Assembly (NCBI GenBank): GCA_022925895.1
Contig: JAKSYS010000442.1
Coordinates: 1 to 52,299, forward strand
Length of the DNA stretch: 52,299 nucleotides
From: Fragilaria crotonensis
Taxonomy: Eukaryota > Bacillariophyta > Fragilariophyceae > Fragilariales > Fragilariaceae
Reading direction: 5' to 3'
The position numbers were made by a program, and so were the translations under genes. This document shows positions 19,625 through 31,637 of the stretch, piece by piece (within the stretch, counting starts at the first letter, position 1; every line of letters starts with the position of its first letter). A model generated the notes under the pieces. That model was not told where the DNA came from. It was given only the letters and a program-made list of their open reading frames with translations, and did not search any database.

Positions 19625-21783
19625 CTTGTTAAAGTGCTTGTGGCTTTACTGTGGGTATGGAGTTGGATGGTTGGCTCTTGGTATGCATGGCGACGACGAC
19701 GACGACCACGACGACGATTGACATAATGGCGTACTCGAGTAGACTCCTTTACCAGGATTCAGCAATCCGGATTCTTGTCTCTGGACTCTGCTACTGGTAC
19801 ATACCAGTCGTACAGATCCGTGTGACAGCATTGGCGAAGCTTCAGTCATGGTTTTGGGAAAGTACTGGTACAAGTTTTTTACTCCGGATAGCATCTATTA
19901 TCATACTATCATAGAAGGTAACGCGCTGGCGCCGTGGATCATGTTTTGTGTCATGGGGTGATCCTACATCATCGCCCACACGACTTAACGGGTGTGCTAC
20001 AGACGACCGACGGAGTACAAGTGTACTACACTGTACACTGACCTTGGATGGTGAGCAGTGAGCACTGATGAGCACCAACAACTTTTTCAGGATGAAGGCA
20101 GAATTGGAGTTGTGCTTCTGGCAGGAATCATACAAGGTGCTGAAGTTGAACTACTACATACAATATAAGAAAAGGTCAGGCTATTGAATTGTTCCCAACC
20201 TAGTAGTACCAAAAAATTCACACATGCAATCTGTGTAAAAGGTACCTAAGAAAATGTGCTTTGACATAGAATATGCTTCACCATGACAAGGCTGAAAGCC
20301 ATGAGATAAAGGAGAATCAAAGTTGTGATTCTTGTTATCTTGTTGCGGTTTCTCACAAGTTGAGCCTTGGAGTCCAGATTATGTCCTTTTTGCTTGACTA
20401 TGCTGCAGTGATTACTACTAGTTGCCTGTGGTGCAGCAGGGCGGCAGAACATCATAAACAATTACAACACCAAGAGCATCATGGCATGGCAACTAGTGTA
20501 AGATATTCAATGACAACAATATCGTTGAGGTCTCCTTGTCTCCTCACAAGTTGGAGTTCAGATTATACACCTAAATCATGCTTCATCAAACAGGACTACT
20601 ACAAAGTGGTGCAGAGCACAGCCAAGATCACTGCTACTTATGGCAAAATGAACATGCTATGGCAATCAGATGAAAGGCATGAATAGGTCTTTTCAATACT
20701 ACATCAATGAGACAACCTGACAACATTGTTAAGGTCGTCTCACACAATAGTATCTTGCTTGAGGTGGACCAGAATGCTTGTCTTCTTGCCTGTGACCTCC
20801 TGTCTGGCCTTCTTGCTTGTCAATGAACATGGGTGCTGGTTGGCAACCTGGGTGGAATTGGGGTCTGCTTTCCATGCAACAGGATGGGACATGGTGACAT
20901 GGATCATGGGCTCAAGTCTTCATCTGACTCGTTGATGTGCAATGTGAGCGTAGACTAAGTCATCTCACCAATTGGCGATGGACATTGTTTCATTTGCAGC
21001 CTTTTTTGTTGAAAGATATGTAGGGAGAATACAATGTGTACATCATTCACTCACTTTCCTTCATGCTTGTTATGCTTCAAGACACATTCAGTGCGCCTAA
21101 ATATGTCCTCATTGGTTCTTGTTTTGCATTGTGCAAAGCAGTTCTGGTACCGGTACCGCACTACAGTACCAAATCCTGTCCTTATATTAGGGTTCGCGTT
21201 TCGGCCAGGACAGTTTGGAGCTTGGACAATACCGGCGGGTGGCTAACGCATCCCGCTTGTTACAACAGCTTTGTAGCCGTGCTGGCTCGGCGTTCTGTAG
21301 TGTATGTTTGAACTAAAAGTACAAGGTGATGGCAATGATGGCATTCTTTACTAGGTGCCATCAGCGGCCTTCACCAGTAGAATTCCTTGCCCTGCACGAA
21401 AAGGCATGGGATACCAAACCGGCGCAGGCGGGCTGTGTTGATGAACTCGGTGTTGTGGCTTGACAAGATGTTGCCAGAGACGCAGCGGAGGACGAGGGTG
21501 TGAAGGTATCACGGCCTGGGGACTGGGGACTGGGGATTGGGGAGTGTGTCACCAACAATGACGCCTGCGCACTCAACTTCTACTGTTCTATAGTATTCCG
21601 AGTACTGCAGTTCTCCAGTACCTGGTACTACTCCAGTAGTAACAGGTGCCACGTAGTTTCTTGTAGATTGCACTGTAGTACGAGTACTCGTACAAATCGT
21701 TCATAGTTCATAGTACTCCGAGTATGTACAAGTGCGAACCTGGTACTCTTGTACCAGGTAGGTACTACTACAGAGCTACAGAG
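19625..21783. other. Intergenic; degenerate repeat and GTAC-rich tract
   Basis: No gene seen. 20270-20900 seems to hold about three decayed units of roughly 190-200 bp; shared words are TCTCACAAGTTG-GCCTTGGAGTCCAGATTAT at about 20350 and CCTCACAAGTTGGAGTTCAGATTAT at about 20535. Its base composition resembles the decayed transposon at 39.4-41.7 kb, but I found no clear alignment. 21590-21780 is saturated with GTAC-core palindromes. Confidence 0.4.
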
Positions 21784-21803
21784 TATGGCTTGTTTCACTC
21801 TGA
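21784..21803 (+). repeat. Left TIR of the transposon
   Basis: Begins TATGGCTTGTTTCACTCTGA and pairs with the reverse complement of 25321-25340, with two mismatches. Confidence 0.75.
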
Positions 21804-22059
21804 ATCCACATCACGTTCAAATTCTGTAGAGTCAGTACAAAACTTGTGACGTCATAGCGATATTCACTAGGATGGCTGACTCGCATACGGATGCAACGCG
21901 ATAAACAGCACCCAAAAACTGGAGTTGCGGACCATGGTACTATTGCAGCGGCGAGTTGATTGCCTTCCCGTGCTCATCAGGAAGACCTTTTGGTGATTCA
22001 AGATTCGTCATTGGCTACAGAAGGCCGTTGCAGCAAAAGGTCTTCCTGAATATTGGAAA

Positions 22060-22530
22060 ATGAAGGCGCTACAGATGTATTATCAATGTTGGATGGAGGT
22101 GACGAAGCAAACACGCTACCGTGACAAGTGGTTGACCGACGAGACATATTTTCGTGCAGTGAAGGCGCAGTTTCCTTCTCTTAACTTGCTGGACTTCAAC
22201 AGAGGTGTCCTGAATCGAGCAATTGCTGTTTGCGGTGGTGGAACAATGGATGATTTTTCATCATCTAATACTACTGGCATATTCAGACGCAAGGCGAAAG
22301 GAACCGATCCCTTCGATAATCAGAAACGAACAATTTGGGGATATTATGTGACAACGCCTGGAGGATTGGTAGCGCGACCACCAGATGGAACAAGGAGTTT
22401 CTTGTCGTTGCTTCAAGACGAGACCATCAATGATCGATATAGCGTTGCACGAGGTTTGTCCGAAGTTGTGGACTTGACGAAGGAAATCCATGTCAAGTCG
22501 AGAGCGAAGCGCAGAGCTGAAGCGGTAGAT

Positions 22531-22566
<36 letters not shown>

Positions 22567-25241
22567 CTTGCAGCAGAAGAAACAGCCACGCCGAGCAAAA
22601 AAGTAAAACCTTCTGCAGATGATTCTACTACAGCTGCTGATGGGTCCGCCTCTTCTCAGATCATGCTCGAGACCTACTGGGACAGCCCTGAGGCAAAAAA
22701 ATTGTTCCTCGGTAACTCAACTGACAATCGGAGCGTTGTGGATGTCCTCAGGGAAAGAATTCAAAGACTGCAGCAAGTCAATCGAACTCAAGATGGATGG
22801 AGAGATCTTGTCGATAAGCATGACGTAGACAATCTATGTTCTGCGTATGATGTTTTCATAATCCGACAGAGATGTTGCATTCTGTGTTTAGCATACATTT
22901 TGGCGTTGGAAGAAATGAACTCTGTTCGCTGGGTTGAGGATTGCTGCTCCCAAGCTATCTTTGATAGCGGTCGGATGGGTATAGAAGCCGCCGCAACGAC
23001 TGAACGCACCGTTGCGGAGTGGAACATACTTTTGCGAGCAAATTGCGAGCATTTTCCCCTTCCAGACCCCAAGATACTCAAGCGCAAGAAACCACTGCCA
23101 CACCTTCTCGAATATTATCGTGAGGAGATAACGCTTCCATGGATCGGTTTCTGCGTTAAAAACCTTGCTGACATCACTGTTGAAATGGCTCGTAACGAGC
23201 TCGTAACGAATATCATTCCGAAAGCGTTCAACAAGATAAACGGCGACGACAACCACAATCAAGATGCAGGAGCTAGTAACGAAACAGAGCATCAACAAAG
23301 CAGCATTCAAACAATTAGAGACTGTTTACTTCAGGGTTACATAGAGTCACCTATTTCAATCTCAACAACGTGGCGATGGCTTCGACGTTTAGGTTTCGGG
23401 CATGACAGAAACAAGAAGTCTTTTTTTGTCGATGGACACGAGAGACCTGATGTTGTCTTCCATCGCAACGAGTTCTGTGCTAACTACCTCTCCAAACTCG
23501 AACCTCGAACGCATCGATGGATCCAGGTGACGAAAGAGACTGTGGAAAGGTGGAAGTTAGACAACAGGATTCCAAACGACAGCAGTATCGCACATCAACA
23601 AGGATACACATACCAAAATGCCGCAGGCGAAGAAATGGTTGAGTTCCATGTAGACACCTATGATTTCCTTCATTCAGTTGCAGACGAAATGGGCTTTGGT
23701 TTGTTTGGCGGTAACCTCAGTGTTCGCAAGCCACAACACCAAAAACCTTTGATGATCTTTGGGCAGGACGAGAGCGTTTTCAATCAGTTCCTTCTCAAGC
23801 CAAACAATGGGTGGCACCGCTTGGTCAAAGAGCACTTCTACCGAAGACCGAAGGAATCAGTCTCATGCTCTCTGCATTCCAAAGTCGAGAAACAGGATTT
23901 GGTGTGAAAGTCAGTCGCCTTCAACTAGACGAAATCAACGAAAGACGTCGAGGTCAAAACTACGTCGATCTTGATGCAGCCCTTGCTGTACATGGTCAAG
24001 TTGCTAAGAAGGACCTGCAGGAGGCAAAATTTGTCGTGAGTTTTGAATTGGGAGCAAACAATGAAGGATACTGGACTTACAATCATATGTCAATACAGTT
24101 TGAGGATTGTGTCGACTGTATCAAAGTTATCTACCCGCACTTTGATTTTGTTTTCTTGTTCGATCATTCACAGGGACATGCGAAAAAGTTAACCGGCGGT
24201 TTAGATGCTTACAGAATGAACAAAGCTACGGAGGAGCGCAGCCGATGATGCGTGAGTCAAAGATAAAGATCATGATGGTTACCTGGGAATGCACGAACGT
24301 ACCTTACAAGTTGGTGATACACAGTCGTTTGTGTTCACATCTGACGACGAGGGTCCGTTCTGGATGTCACCTGAGGAGAGGAACTGAACCGGCATGATCG
24401 TTTGCTTCCGGCACCACCAGGTGCAAGGAATTTGCGAAACAAGACAATTGCAGAGCTCAAATCTGAGCTTCGTCAATTCGACGTTTTAAGCGAGCGTCGT
24501 CAATATCGGTTGACAGAATTGCAACAAATTGCAAGAGACAAGAATATAGATCTCAGAGTCGAACGGACAAGGGATAAAAAAGGTTGGACTGGTCAGCCAA
24601 AAGGTCTTCTTCAAGTTTTGTGGGAGCGAGGTTGGATCGATACCAATCAAATCGATAAATACACCATGGATATTCCAAAGGATGATGATGGCGGCGTAGT
24701 TGAAGGAGCAGAAAATTGGAGCTTGAAGTACTTGATGGCTAGTTGCCTCGATTTTGCTGAAGAGATGACGGCATTGCAGCATGTTGGGCATATGCTTGGT
24801 GTCTCCGTTCTGATAACTCCAAAGTTCCACGCCGAAATGGCTGGTGAAGGAATCGAGTATAGCTGGGGTGTAGCGAAGAGTGTATACCGCAAAATGCCGC
24901 TGAATTCTAAAAAGGGAAAGGCATCGTTCAAGGTGTTAGTGAACGAATGTGCAAGCAGAGATGTCCTCACAACAGATACTGTACGAAAACTCTCACGACG
25001 AGCACGATCATACATCTGTGCCTACTATGCACTTCACCAACGGATGCTGTTGAACAACGGTGACAAGAACGATACTCCAACCCTCACCTTACCTCTTATT
25101 GAACGTCTCATGAAAGAGTTCAAGACACACCGCGCTGCTGTTGACTTTGATGCAGGGTTTGTAAATAGCTTTGTGTCACCAGCAATTGAGGATCTTGTTA
25201 CGCACGCATTAAACAATGAAACGAAGCAACGTGATACATGA
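22060..25241 (+). pseudogene. DDE transposase, frame-shifted copy 1
   Basis: One transposase gene is spread over three frames (22060-23907, 23811-24248, 24402-25241). Landmarks in order are an N-terminal variable region with a poly-Ala tract from a GCA repeat (22534-22566), VDVLRERIQRLQQV, VDGHERPDVVFHR, EPRTHRWIQ, FHVDTYDF, then GQDES (first catalytic Asp, 23767-23769). Next come LLPKTEG, a YWTYNHM block, FLFDHSQGHA (second Asp, 24162-24164), GDTQSFVF, LLQVLWERGWID and AEMAGEGIEYSWG (Glu, 24854-24856). Breaks are a missing base near 23795 and several between 24235 and 24400. All three acidic residues survive, so the gene may be dead or merely mis-assembled. The D-to-E spacing of about 230 codons is far beyond the roughly 34-39 of classical Tc1/mariner. 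Confidence 0.75.
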
Positions 25242-25320
25242 GCATATGATTCGATAAGGGATTTAAGGTTCAACTAAATTTTTAAAGTACCAAGTCTACG
25301 AGCCCCAACGATATGCGGTC

Positions 25321-25340
25321 TCGGAGTGAAATAAGCCATA
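25321..25340 (-). repeat. Right TIR of the transposon
   Basis: Reverse complement of 21784-21803 at 18 of 20 positions. It ends with TA at 25339-25340. Confidence 0.75.
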
Positions 25341-25606
25341 CTTGTATTTCATTGTTTATCATTGTTGTCGGTGTTCAATGTCCAGTGTCCAGTCCTACAT
25401 GGTTGTCACATCGTTTCGCCGATATGCGAAGCCCTCTGTCACGTTTCAATATATATATATATGTGGAGGGACATGTGCTCCTTGGGCTACTGCAGTGATG
25501 TGACATATGATAGAAGGAGTGAGATTTCCATTCTGGAAAATCTTCCACAACACTCTTGTGCCGACTGCGAACAACTTGAGTAACTTCGGCATCCTTCTAT
25601 CGTTGC

Positions 25607-26824
25607 ATGCGCCGCTCCAAGCCATATTGCTGGTCGGTTCTCTCCCTTTCAACGGTATTGGGCATTCGACAATCGGCTCCTCCGCGATTTTCTCTCAGTC
25701 GAAGACTCCCATACTGTTCACATACCGCAGTCATGGACCGAGCCGAAGATCTCGACGATGCACCTATTCTCATGATTGAAGGGGATGAATTCTACGTGAA
25801 TCACGACGCAATATGCCGAAGCTTCTACGAACTTGAACAATGGAACAATGGGATATTGCAGCCTCTCAGTCTTGAAGAGGAGTACGACCTACGCAGAGCC
25901 CACAAGACATTTTCTTTGCGTCACAAGATGCGAACCCTGATCTCGACGCAACTCTTGGATCCAACCAACTCCACATCTAAAAATAGCAAGGACGACGACG
26001 AAGCAACGCAAGTGCCTCGCATCTCTGTACTTCCTCACAATGCTCGCGGGATCGTCAACCTTGGTACAGTGCAACGTCGGGTTTGCATTCAAGAAATTGA
26101 TCAAGGTGTCTTCGGATCTGCTGGGACAGGCGCGACCACTTGGGAGTCGTCCATTGCCATGGCCTTGCTCGTATCGTCACAACCCAATCTTCTTAAGGGT
26201 CATGTCCTTGAATTGGGATCGGGGGTCGGGTTGGGAGGCATTCTCACGGGAATGATGGTGATGCCATCGTCCGTATTGTCACTCACTTTGACGGATGGGA
26301 ATGATGAAGTTTTGGAAGCGTGCCGCGACAACTGCCAGCGCGCAAAACTGGACCATCCCAATCTACGCATTCTGCGATTGGATTGGAATGATTTGCCAAA
26401 ACCATCACTGAAGTATGATACAATTCTGGTCAGTGATTGCGCTTACAAGTACCCTGATGTTTTCGCTCTTGCTGCGGCGTGCAAGGATTCACTGCAGGAA
26501 CCAGACGGGAAAGCTCACATTTTTGGCCCCTACAACCGCGGGGGGCTACACGATTTACTTCGTGAATTGAAAGAGCGTCAAGATATGGACGTCGAAGTTA
26601 GCAGTATTGAGATGAGTCGGTACCGACTGCAATCGTCATTCGCTACTGGCAATGCCTGCAGCCGGAACGAAGACGAAGCCATGTATGCATCGCGGCACGT
26701 GGTCAAGTTCCTACACATCACCGCAATGCATAAGAATCGACAGCAAATTGCTATCTCATCTGCATTCATCGAGTATGGATGCTATCGATTAGTGATGTAC
26801 GTAGAAGCCGTGATGCAATCGTGA
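25607..26824 (+). CDS. Class I SAM-dependent methyltransferase, METTL21/EFM-like (lysine or small-molecule methyltransferase)
   Basis: Two starts are possible: 25607, which adds an Arg/Ser-rich 42-residue leader that could be an organelle-targeting peptide, and 25733 (MDRAEDLDDAP). The Rossmann fold is plain: GATTWESSIAMA before motif I, VLELGSGVGLGG as the SAM-binding motif I, LTDGNDEVLEACRDN as the acidic loop, RLDWNDL, then VSDCAYKYPD where the family usually has a D-x-x-Y pocket. The C-terminal third carries KAHIFGPYNRGGL and no extra domain. The family methylates lysines of elongation factors, chaperones or histones; the substrate here cannot be told. It lies 270 bp after a transposon end and is intact over 405 codons. 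Confidence 0.82.
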   Translation: MRRSKPYCWSVLSLSTVLGIRQSAPPRFSLSRRLPYCSHTAVMDRAEDLDDAPILMIEGDEFYVNHDAICRSFYELEQWNNGILQPLSLEEEYDLRRAHKTFSLRHKMRTLISTQLLDPTNSTSKNSKDDDEATQVPRISVLPHNARGIVNLGTVQRRVCIQEIDQGVFGSAGTGATTWESSIAMALLVSSQPNLLKGHVLELGSGVGLGGILTGMMVMPSSVLSLTLTDGNDEVLEACRDNCQRAKLDHPNLRILRLDWNDLPKPSLKYDTILVSDCAYKYPDVFALAAACKDSLQEPDGKAHIFGPYNRGGLHDLLRELKERQDMDVEVSSIEMSRYRLQSSFATGNACSRNEDEAMYASRHVVKFLHITAMHKNRQQIAISSAFIEYGCYRLVMYVEAVMQS

Positions 26825-28080
26825 AGCAAAGCACACCAGATAGACTTTTCCTCACACTAGGTAACAACTCATCGTTCCGTAACGCTCAATTCCATACCTT
26901 CGGAAATGCCAGTCAATCATACATTCATTGATTACGAGCTTCGACTGAATTTCACCGAATCCGACGTCCTATCATCATTATTGGCTTAGAACTCCTTAAC
27001 TCTAGCATAGTGCTGGGGTACAATACTACGTATACGTAGAGGATAGCGTCGACAGGAATGAAGAATGTGTGATGAGGTGATGAGTGAGGAGTGAGGAGAC
27101 AGTAAGAAATGAGAACCCTACCAGTAGTGTAAACTTCAATGTGATTATGTTGAGGAGTCCTATTGGTCAACTTGCGCTCGACGTGCTTCGGGAGTGCTAC
27201 GTAGAACTCAGTACTACCGTAGGGCTGTTGCATGTTCGGTACATGTACAGTACTGCCTCTGCATCCAGGACATACAGTACCTTGACTCAAATTCTGCAGT
27301 ACCTGGTACTACAGTACAAGTACTCCGCACAAGGCACTACTCGAGTATGATACCACGTTCCACCCCGTATGACATACACCTCACAACGTAGTACACGTAC
27401 ATGTACTGTTTCATTTAGTCATTTTCAGTGGGCTCTGGGATCCGATTTAAATGGCCGCTTTGTGTATGATGTATGATGTAGTCGAAGTAGTATCAAAATT
27501 ATAGAACACATTATGACCGAAACATGAGAACACCAGCCACGTCATAATCTGTGTTGAACGAATTCTAAGTTAGTGCTACTGGAGTACTGGACTCCTGCTT
27601 CATAACAAATACTACAGTACGACGAGTTACGTTAAATGTTTGACAAGGAGGTTTAAGCGACTCGAAATGTCGATGCGTACGCAAATAGATGCAGATGCTC
27701 CAGCGTCAGAAAGGGAGCGAAATAAATATTGTTGATATCCCGACGTGAATACGAATGAACTGATCTGGCAGATTCATGCGTGGCCATTTACTATCCAACC
27801 GAAATGCCGACGCAGGAACACGTACACTCTATGTATACGAGACCAGCAGTAGGCATCTACGGGTTGTTTGGCATCCTGAAACGAGTGTGTGGTGAGGTTG
27901 ATACTGCGGCTATTGCACATTGCAATATTCCGATCTGTCAAGACACTCTCCTTACCATACCTGTCTAGTTCAGTGCCGAGGTCAGTCATCTTCCTTTGGG
28001 ACCGACTTGTTGAGACTTGGACTTCCACATCAGATTATAACACCGACACCCAGCAGTCCTCACCTCGACGACGGCTTACC
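26825..28080. other. Intergenic upstream of the first phosphorelay gene
   Basis: Short open frames only. 27230-27420 is GTAC-rich (CAGTACCTGGTACTACAGTACAAGTACTCC and similar). 27600-28080 would contain the promoter and 5' leader of the next gene; no defined element recognised. Confidence 0.45.
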
Positions 28081-31000
28081 ATGACTGTACGTTACATTCA
28101 AGGCAAGACGAAGGGCCCTGGTGGCTCATATCCGTCAAAGCAATCGAAGCATGGTTCCGACGTGGAATCGCATACCGAGTTTTCTGTTCTCGCAGCCGAC
28201 GACGCTGCGAGCATTGTGTCGCAGCTAGAGAATCCGAGATCCTTTTTACGTGGTGGAACGGATGATGATAAAATCAAGTTGGTCGAAGAACTCTTTCACA
28301 AGGGAGCAGCGATTGGAGTCGGTGTCTGGGTCATTTTGATGATTATGGTGTACTTGTTCTCTCCTTATGAGCTTTACGAGGAGCCTTCAGGATTCGAGCA
28401 GCTCTGCCATATTGTTGGAGGCACTCTTCTGATCGTCTCGAATGGTGCCAGACTTCTTCCCTTGCTCATGAAAGATAAGGGCTACAAGATTCTGAAGAGT
28501 GGCTTCATTGTTGGGTCATTAGCTGTGCAGTTGGTGGCGTTGGCATCTAACTACATCATGGCCTTCAGACCAACACCAGTTATGTACGATGAAATTAGTG
28601 GGCTACGCTTTCATCTCGTTCGATGGGCAGAGTGGATTCCCCTGGCCTTTCTCATGGCCTTTCTCACCATTAACGTCGACGCACCTTTCCGAGGGCCCAC
28701 TCCTAAGGTTGACTTTGTATTCCCTACCATGATGGCACTGAGTACCTCCGCCGGATTGCTCTTCCCACTTTGCCCCGATGAATACACATGGTGGGGTGTC
28801 ATGGGCACCTCTTGGTCATTGTTCAGTATGATCTACGTTGTAACCTATCAGAAGGGTGTTGACTACTTGGAATTGAAGGGTGAAATCAAGGCCGGCGCCT
28901 CCAGGTCCAAAGCAAATGCTCAACAGGCTGAGCGGCTTGATCTTACCAAGTCCAGTTTCTCGTTGTGCATTGCCATTAGTGTCACCTGGACTTTCCTTGC
29001 TCTCATGTTCACCTTTTTCAGTGTTGTGACCAAGCTTGCCAGGAAGGATAGTTGGCTCAGCAACCCATCTATCCCAGTGGCCTTGACCTGCACCTTCGAA
29101 GTTATGTCCAAGGTATGGTACCTTGGGGCCCTGTTTGAAGCATACGGCAAGGTCTTTGACGAACAGGTCAGGGGTCATCGCCGACTTGAGGAATTGCGAA
29201 GCTTCATGTCCGCGGTGTGGGCATCATCCTCTGACGTGATCGTGTTCTGCTCGAAGAACAACGATATCGTCAGCGCTCGATCAGTCCATCGTTTCTCAAA
29301 ATCCTTGGAAGTTCAGCCGACACTCTAGGCTTTGACATCACAAACGAAGTCTCACTTGTCCTTGAGATCGATCAAAGTCAGGATTTGTTCTCCGTTGTCG
29401 CCATGGATCTTGATAGACCGGTGATGAGAAGTGATCTTTCTAGTGTGTCCTATGACTTGAATACCAGATCGTTCAGGATCTCAAGGCGGATGATCTTAGT
29501 GCTCCTGAAGTTAACCTTGCACGCATGGCGAAGCTTGCGATTGACGCTGTCACTCTAGCGCCGGCGTTACTAGAAAGGATTAATCCAACTAAGTTCGTCG
29601 CTGAAGTCGGCAGGAAAGGAGATCTCTCGAGCGAGATGTCTTGCGAGGTTAACATTTCGCTATTGGAAGGAAGGTCATGCGTCTTGACTCTGCGTGATAT
29701 CTCCGAGCGTCTTCATCGCTTCCAAATTGAGAAGAAGCTTGTCAAGGAAGTCACCTCCAGAAAGAAGGACGAGGAAGCCAACAGATTCACTCGCCATGAG
29801 GTGAAGAATGCTCTCTTGGCTGCGATGGGGATCCTGGACCACCTGAAGGAGTTGATGCAGCGCAGTAATGTGTTACCGAAGAGAAACACGGACGAAAAGA
29901 GTATGTTTCTCCTTTCCGACAATGCCCCTATGGTATTCATGGACATGGGTGGCGACGACGACACCACTTCTCCTCAGACTAAAGAAGTGGAAGAAGCGTT
30001 CAACGAGCTGGATACTACTCTCAAGGATGTTATGGACACAATTTTGGACGAAGCTATGGCGCGTGAGGTAAGAATTGGTACCGGCGATGATCCATTGACT
30101 ATTCTCGATGCTTTTTCTAATTTTCCTTGTTTTCCTCTAGATTATTTACGGCGATTACACACCGCGCAAGGAGCGCATGAATGTTCCTGATGTCCTCGAC
30201 TCTCTCCGCCGACGCGCCTCTCGCAGATTTCCGATGGATATCGTGCCTGCCGGTCCTCTTTTCCCCGTCCTTGAAATGGATCGTCAGTTGCTACGATACA
30301 TTTACCGAAATGCCGTATCGAATGCTTGCAAGTATGGAAAGAAGGATGGCGTTGTCAGTACTCGCGTTACGTACGAACGGAATTTGCAGGTCCTGACGAT
30401 GCAAGTCATCAACCTGCCAGGTGTAGGTCACGATAAGCTTTGCCAGCTCTCAGCCTCAGAGGCAGCGAAAGTGTTTGAGCAGGATACTCAGCTGAAGGCT
30501 ACGCAAGAGGGCACCGGAAGAGAGGCCGAATCGATTCGCAATGAATCATCTGGAAACGGTGCCTGGATCATGAAGAAGGTGCGCTTGCTTGTTTTGTTGT
30601 TGTTGTACTTTTGTTTTCGCCCCTTGGTGACGCTAACAATTTTGCTTCGACAGTGCGCCGAATCAATGAATGGAAAAGTTGATATCAAATTCGAGAAGAC
30701 GAGAACTGTTTTACTTTCTCGTGTGCTGTCACCCCAGTTTACATGCCAGAACGAAGCATGAGGATCTCAACCCCAAGTGTATCCAACGAGGAGTTCGCCA
30801 TCCCAGAAGGTACTTGGGGTGTTGTGATTGACGACTCGAGGATCCAGCGTAAAGTGTTGGGAACGTTCATGCAGTTGATTGGTATTGACAAGTCAAGGCA
30901 AGTGGGTTGAACTCCTCGAACGTTTGTGTAGCTGCCTCTACTAATACTTTCTTTCCATTTCACGCAGACAAGTTATCCTTGGGGCCACGATGGAAGAGAT

Positions 31001-31637
31001 TCACGGCTTTGGCGATGCTGTTCAAAAGCTTTTGAGGCAAAATCCTCGTGACAAGTTCCTGTTAATCGTGGATGAGAATCTGGATATTGTCGATGGCGGA
31101 ACTCGTCACGAAACGGTATCCGGTTCTATAGCGACACAGAACCTTTTGTCTCAACTCGACAATAACACCAAATCGCGTGTGTTGGCATTGATTCGCAGTG
31201 CAAACGATTCGGACATGGACATTCAAGTGTATAGAAAGAGAGCCCACGGGCATTTGCGCAAGGAGCCTCTCAAAAAGACTGGCAATCTTGAGCTAATCAA
31301 GCCTTGGTGGATCGAGCGGTTTGCCTCCAACCATGACCAGGACATGGACGATTCCAGTGGAAACAACACACTTGATTTTGCTGTCGCGGATGATGTTCGC
31401 GAGTCACTAGGAGTGATCAACGCGTTGTCGGCAGTGGCGAGTGAGGCTCGATGGCAGGCAATTCGCGAGAAACTGCATGCTCTCAAGGGTGACTTGAAAG
31501 CAACGATTCCTATGGGAATCATTGGGAAGGTCGTAACCCAGATCGATCAACTCATGGCGAGTGATAGGCTACCACGAGATTTCAGCAACAAATGGATCCG
31601 ACTTCAGGGTGAAATAGAGACAATTCTCGCTACCTAG
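28081..31637 (+). CDS. Hybrid sensor kinase 1: 8-TM rhodopsin-like sensor, PAS, histidine kinase, receiver, HPt
   Basis: The ATG at 28081 gives a 75-residue soluble start, then eight predicted helices (about 76-94, 107-126, 138-162, 178-198, 209-230, 236-258, 290-315, 328-350). Helix 4 starts R181-W-A-E184-W and helix 8 has E-V-M-S-K344, matching the Arg/counter-ion and retinal-Lys positions of type I rhodopsins. A PAS-like segment ends LTLRDISERLHRF. The H-box is FTRHEVKNALLAA (His codon 29795), then the N-box IYRNAVSNACKYG and a variant G2 SGNGAWIMKK; G1 reads NLPGVG, lacking the usual Asp. The receiver has VIDDS, VDEN (Asp codon 31071) and HLRKEP. HPt has KLHALKGD (His codon 31476). Introns are 30068-30140, 30579-30653 and 30898-30967 (GC-AG). 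One-base losses occur near 29281, 29484 and 30712. Confidence 0.75.
30898..30967 (+). other. GC-AG intron in sensor kinase 1
   Basis: The exon ends ...AAG TCA AG, then GCAAGTGGG opens the intron and CACGCAG closes it; the codon AG|A and CAA GTT follow, giving K-S-R-Q-V. The tandem paralogue has a GT-AG intron (36021-36114) at exactly the same codon phase. AG|GCAAGT is the known consensus for GC-AG donors. Confidence 0.8.

Larger units (their letters stand above)
21784..25340 (+). mobile_element. Complete 3.56-kb DNA transposon with TA-flanked TIRs
   Basis: Bases 21784-21803 and 25321-25340 are inverted repeats matching at 18 of 20 positions: TA then TGGCTTRTTTCACTCYGA at each end. The TA at both outer ends fits the TA target site of the IS630-Tc1-mariner group. 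The interior encodes a DDE transposase on the plus strand (22060-25241). A diverged relative of the transposase starts at 49.2 kb. Confidence 0.75.
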
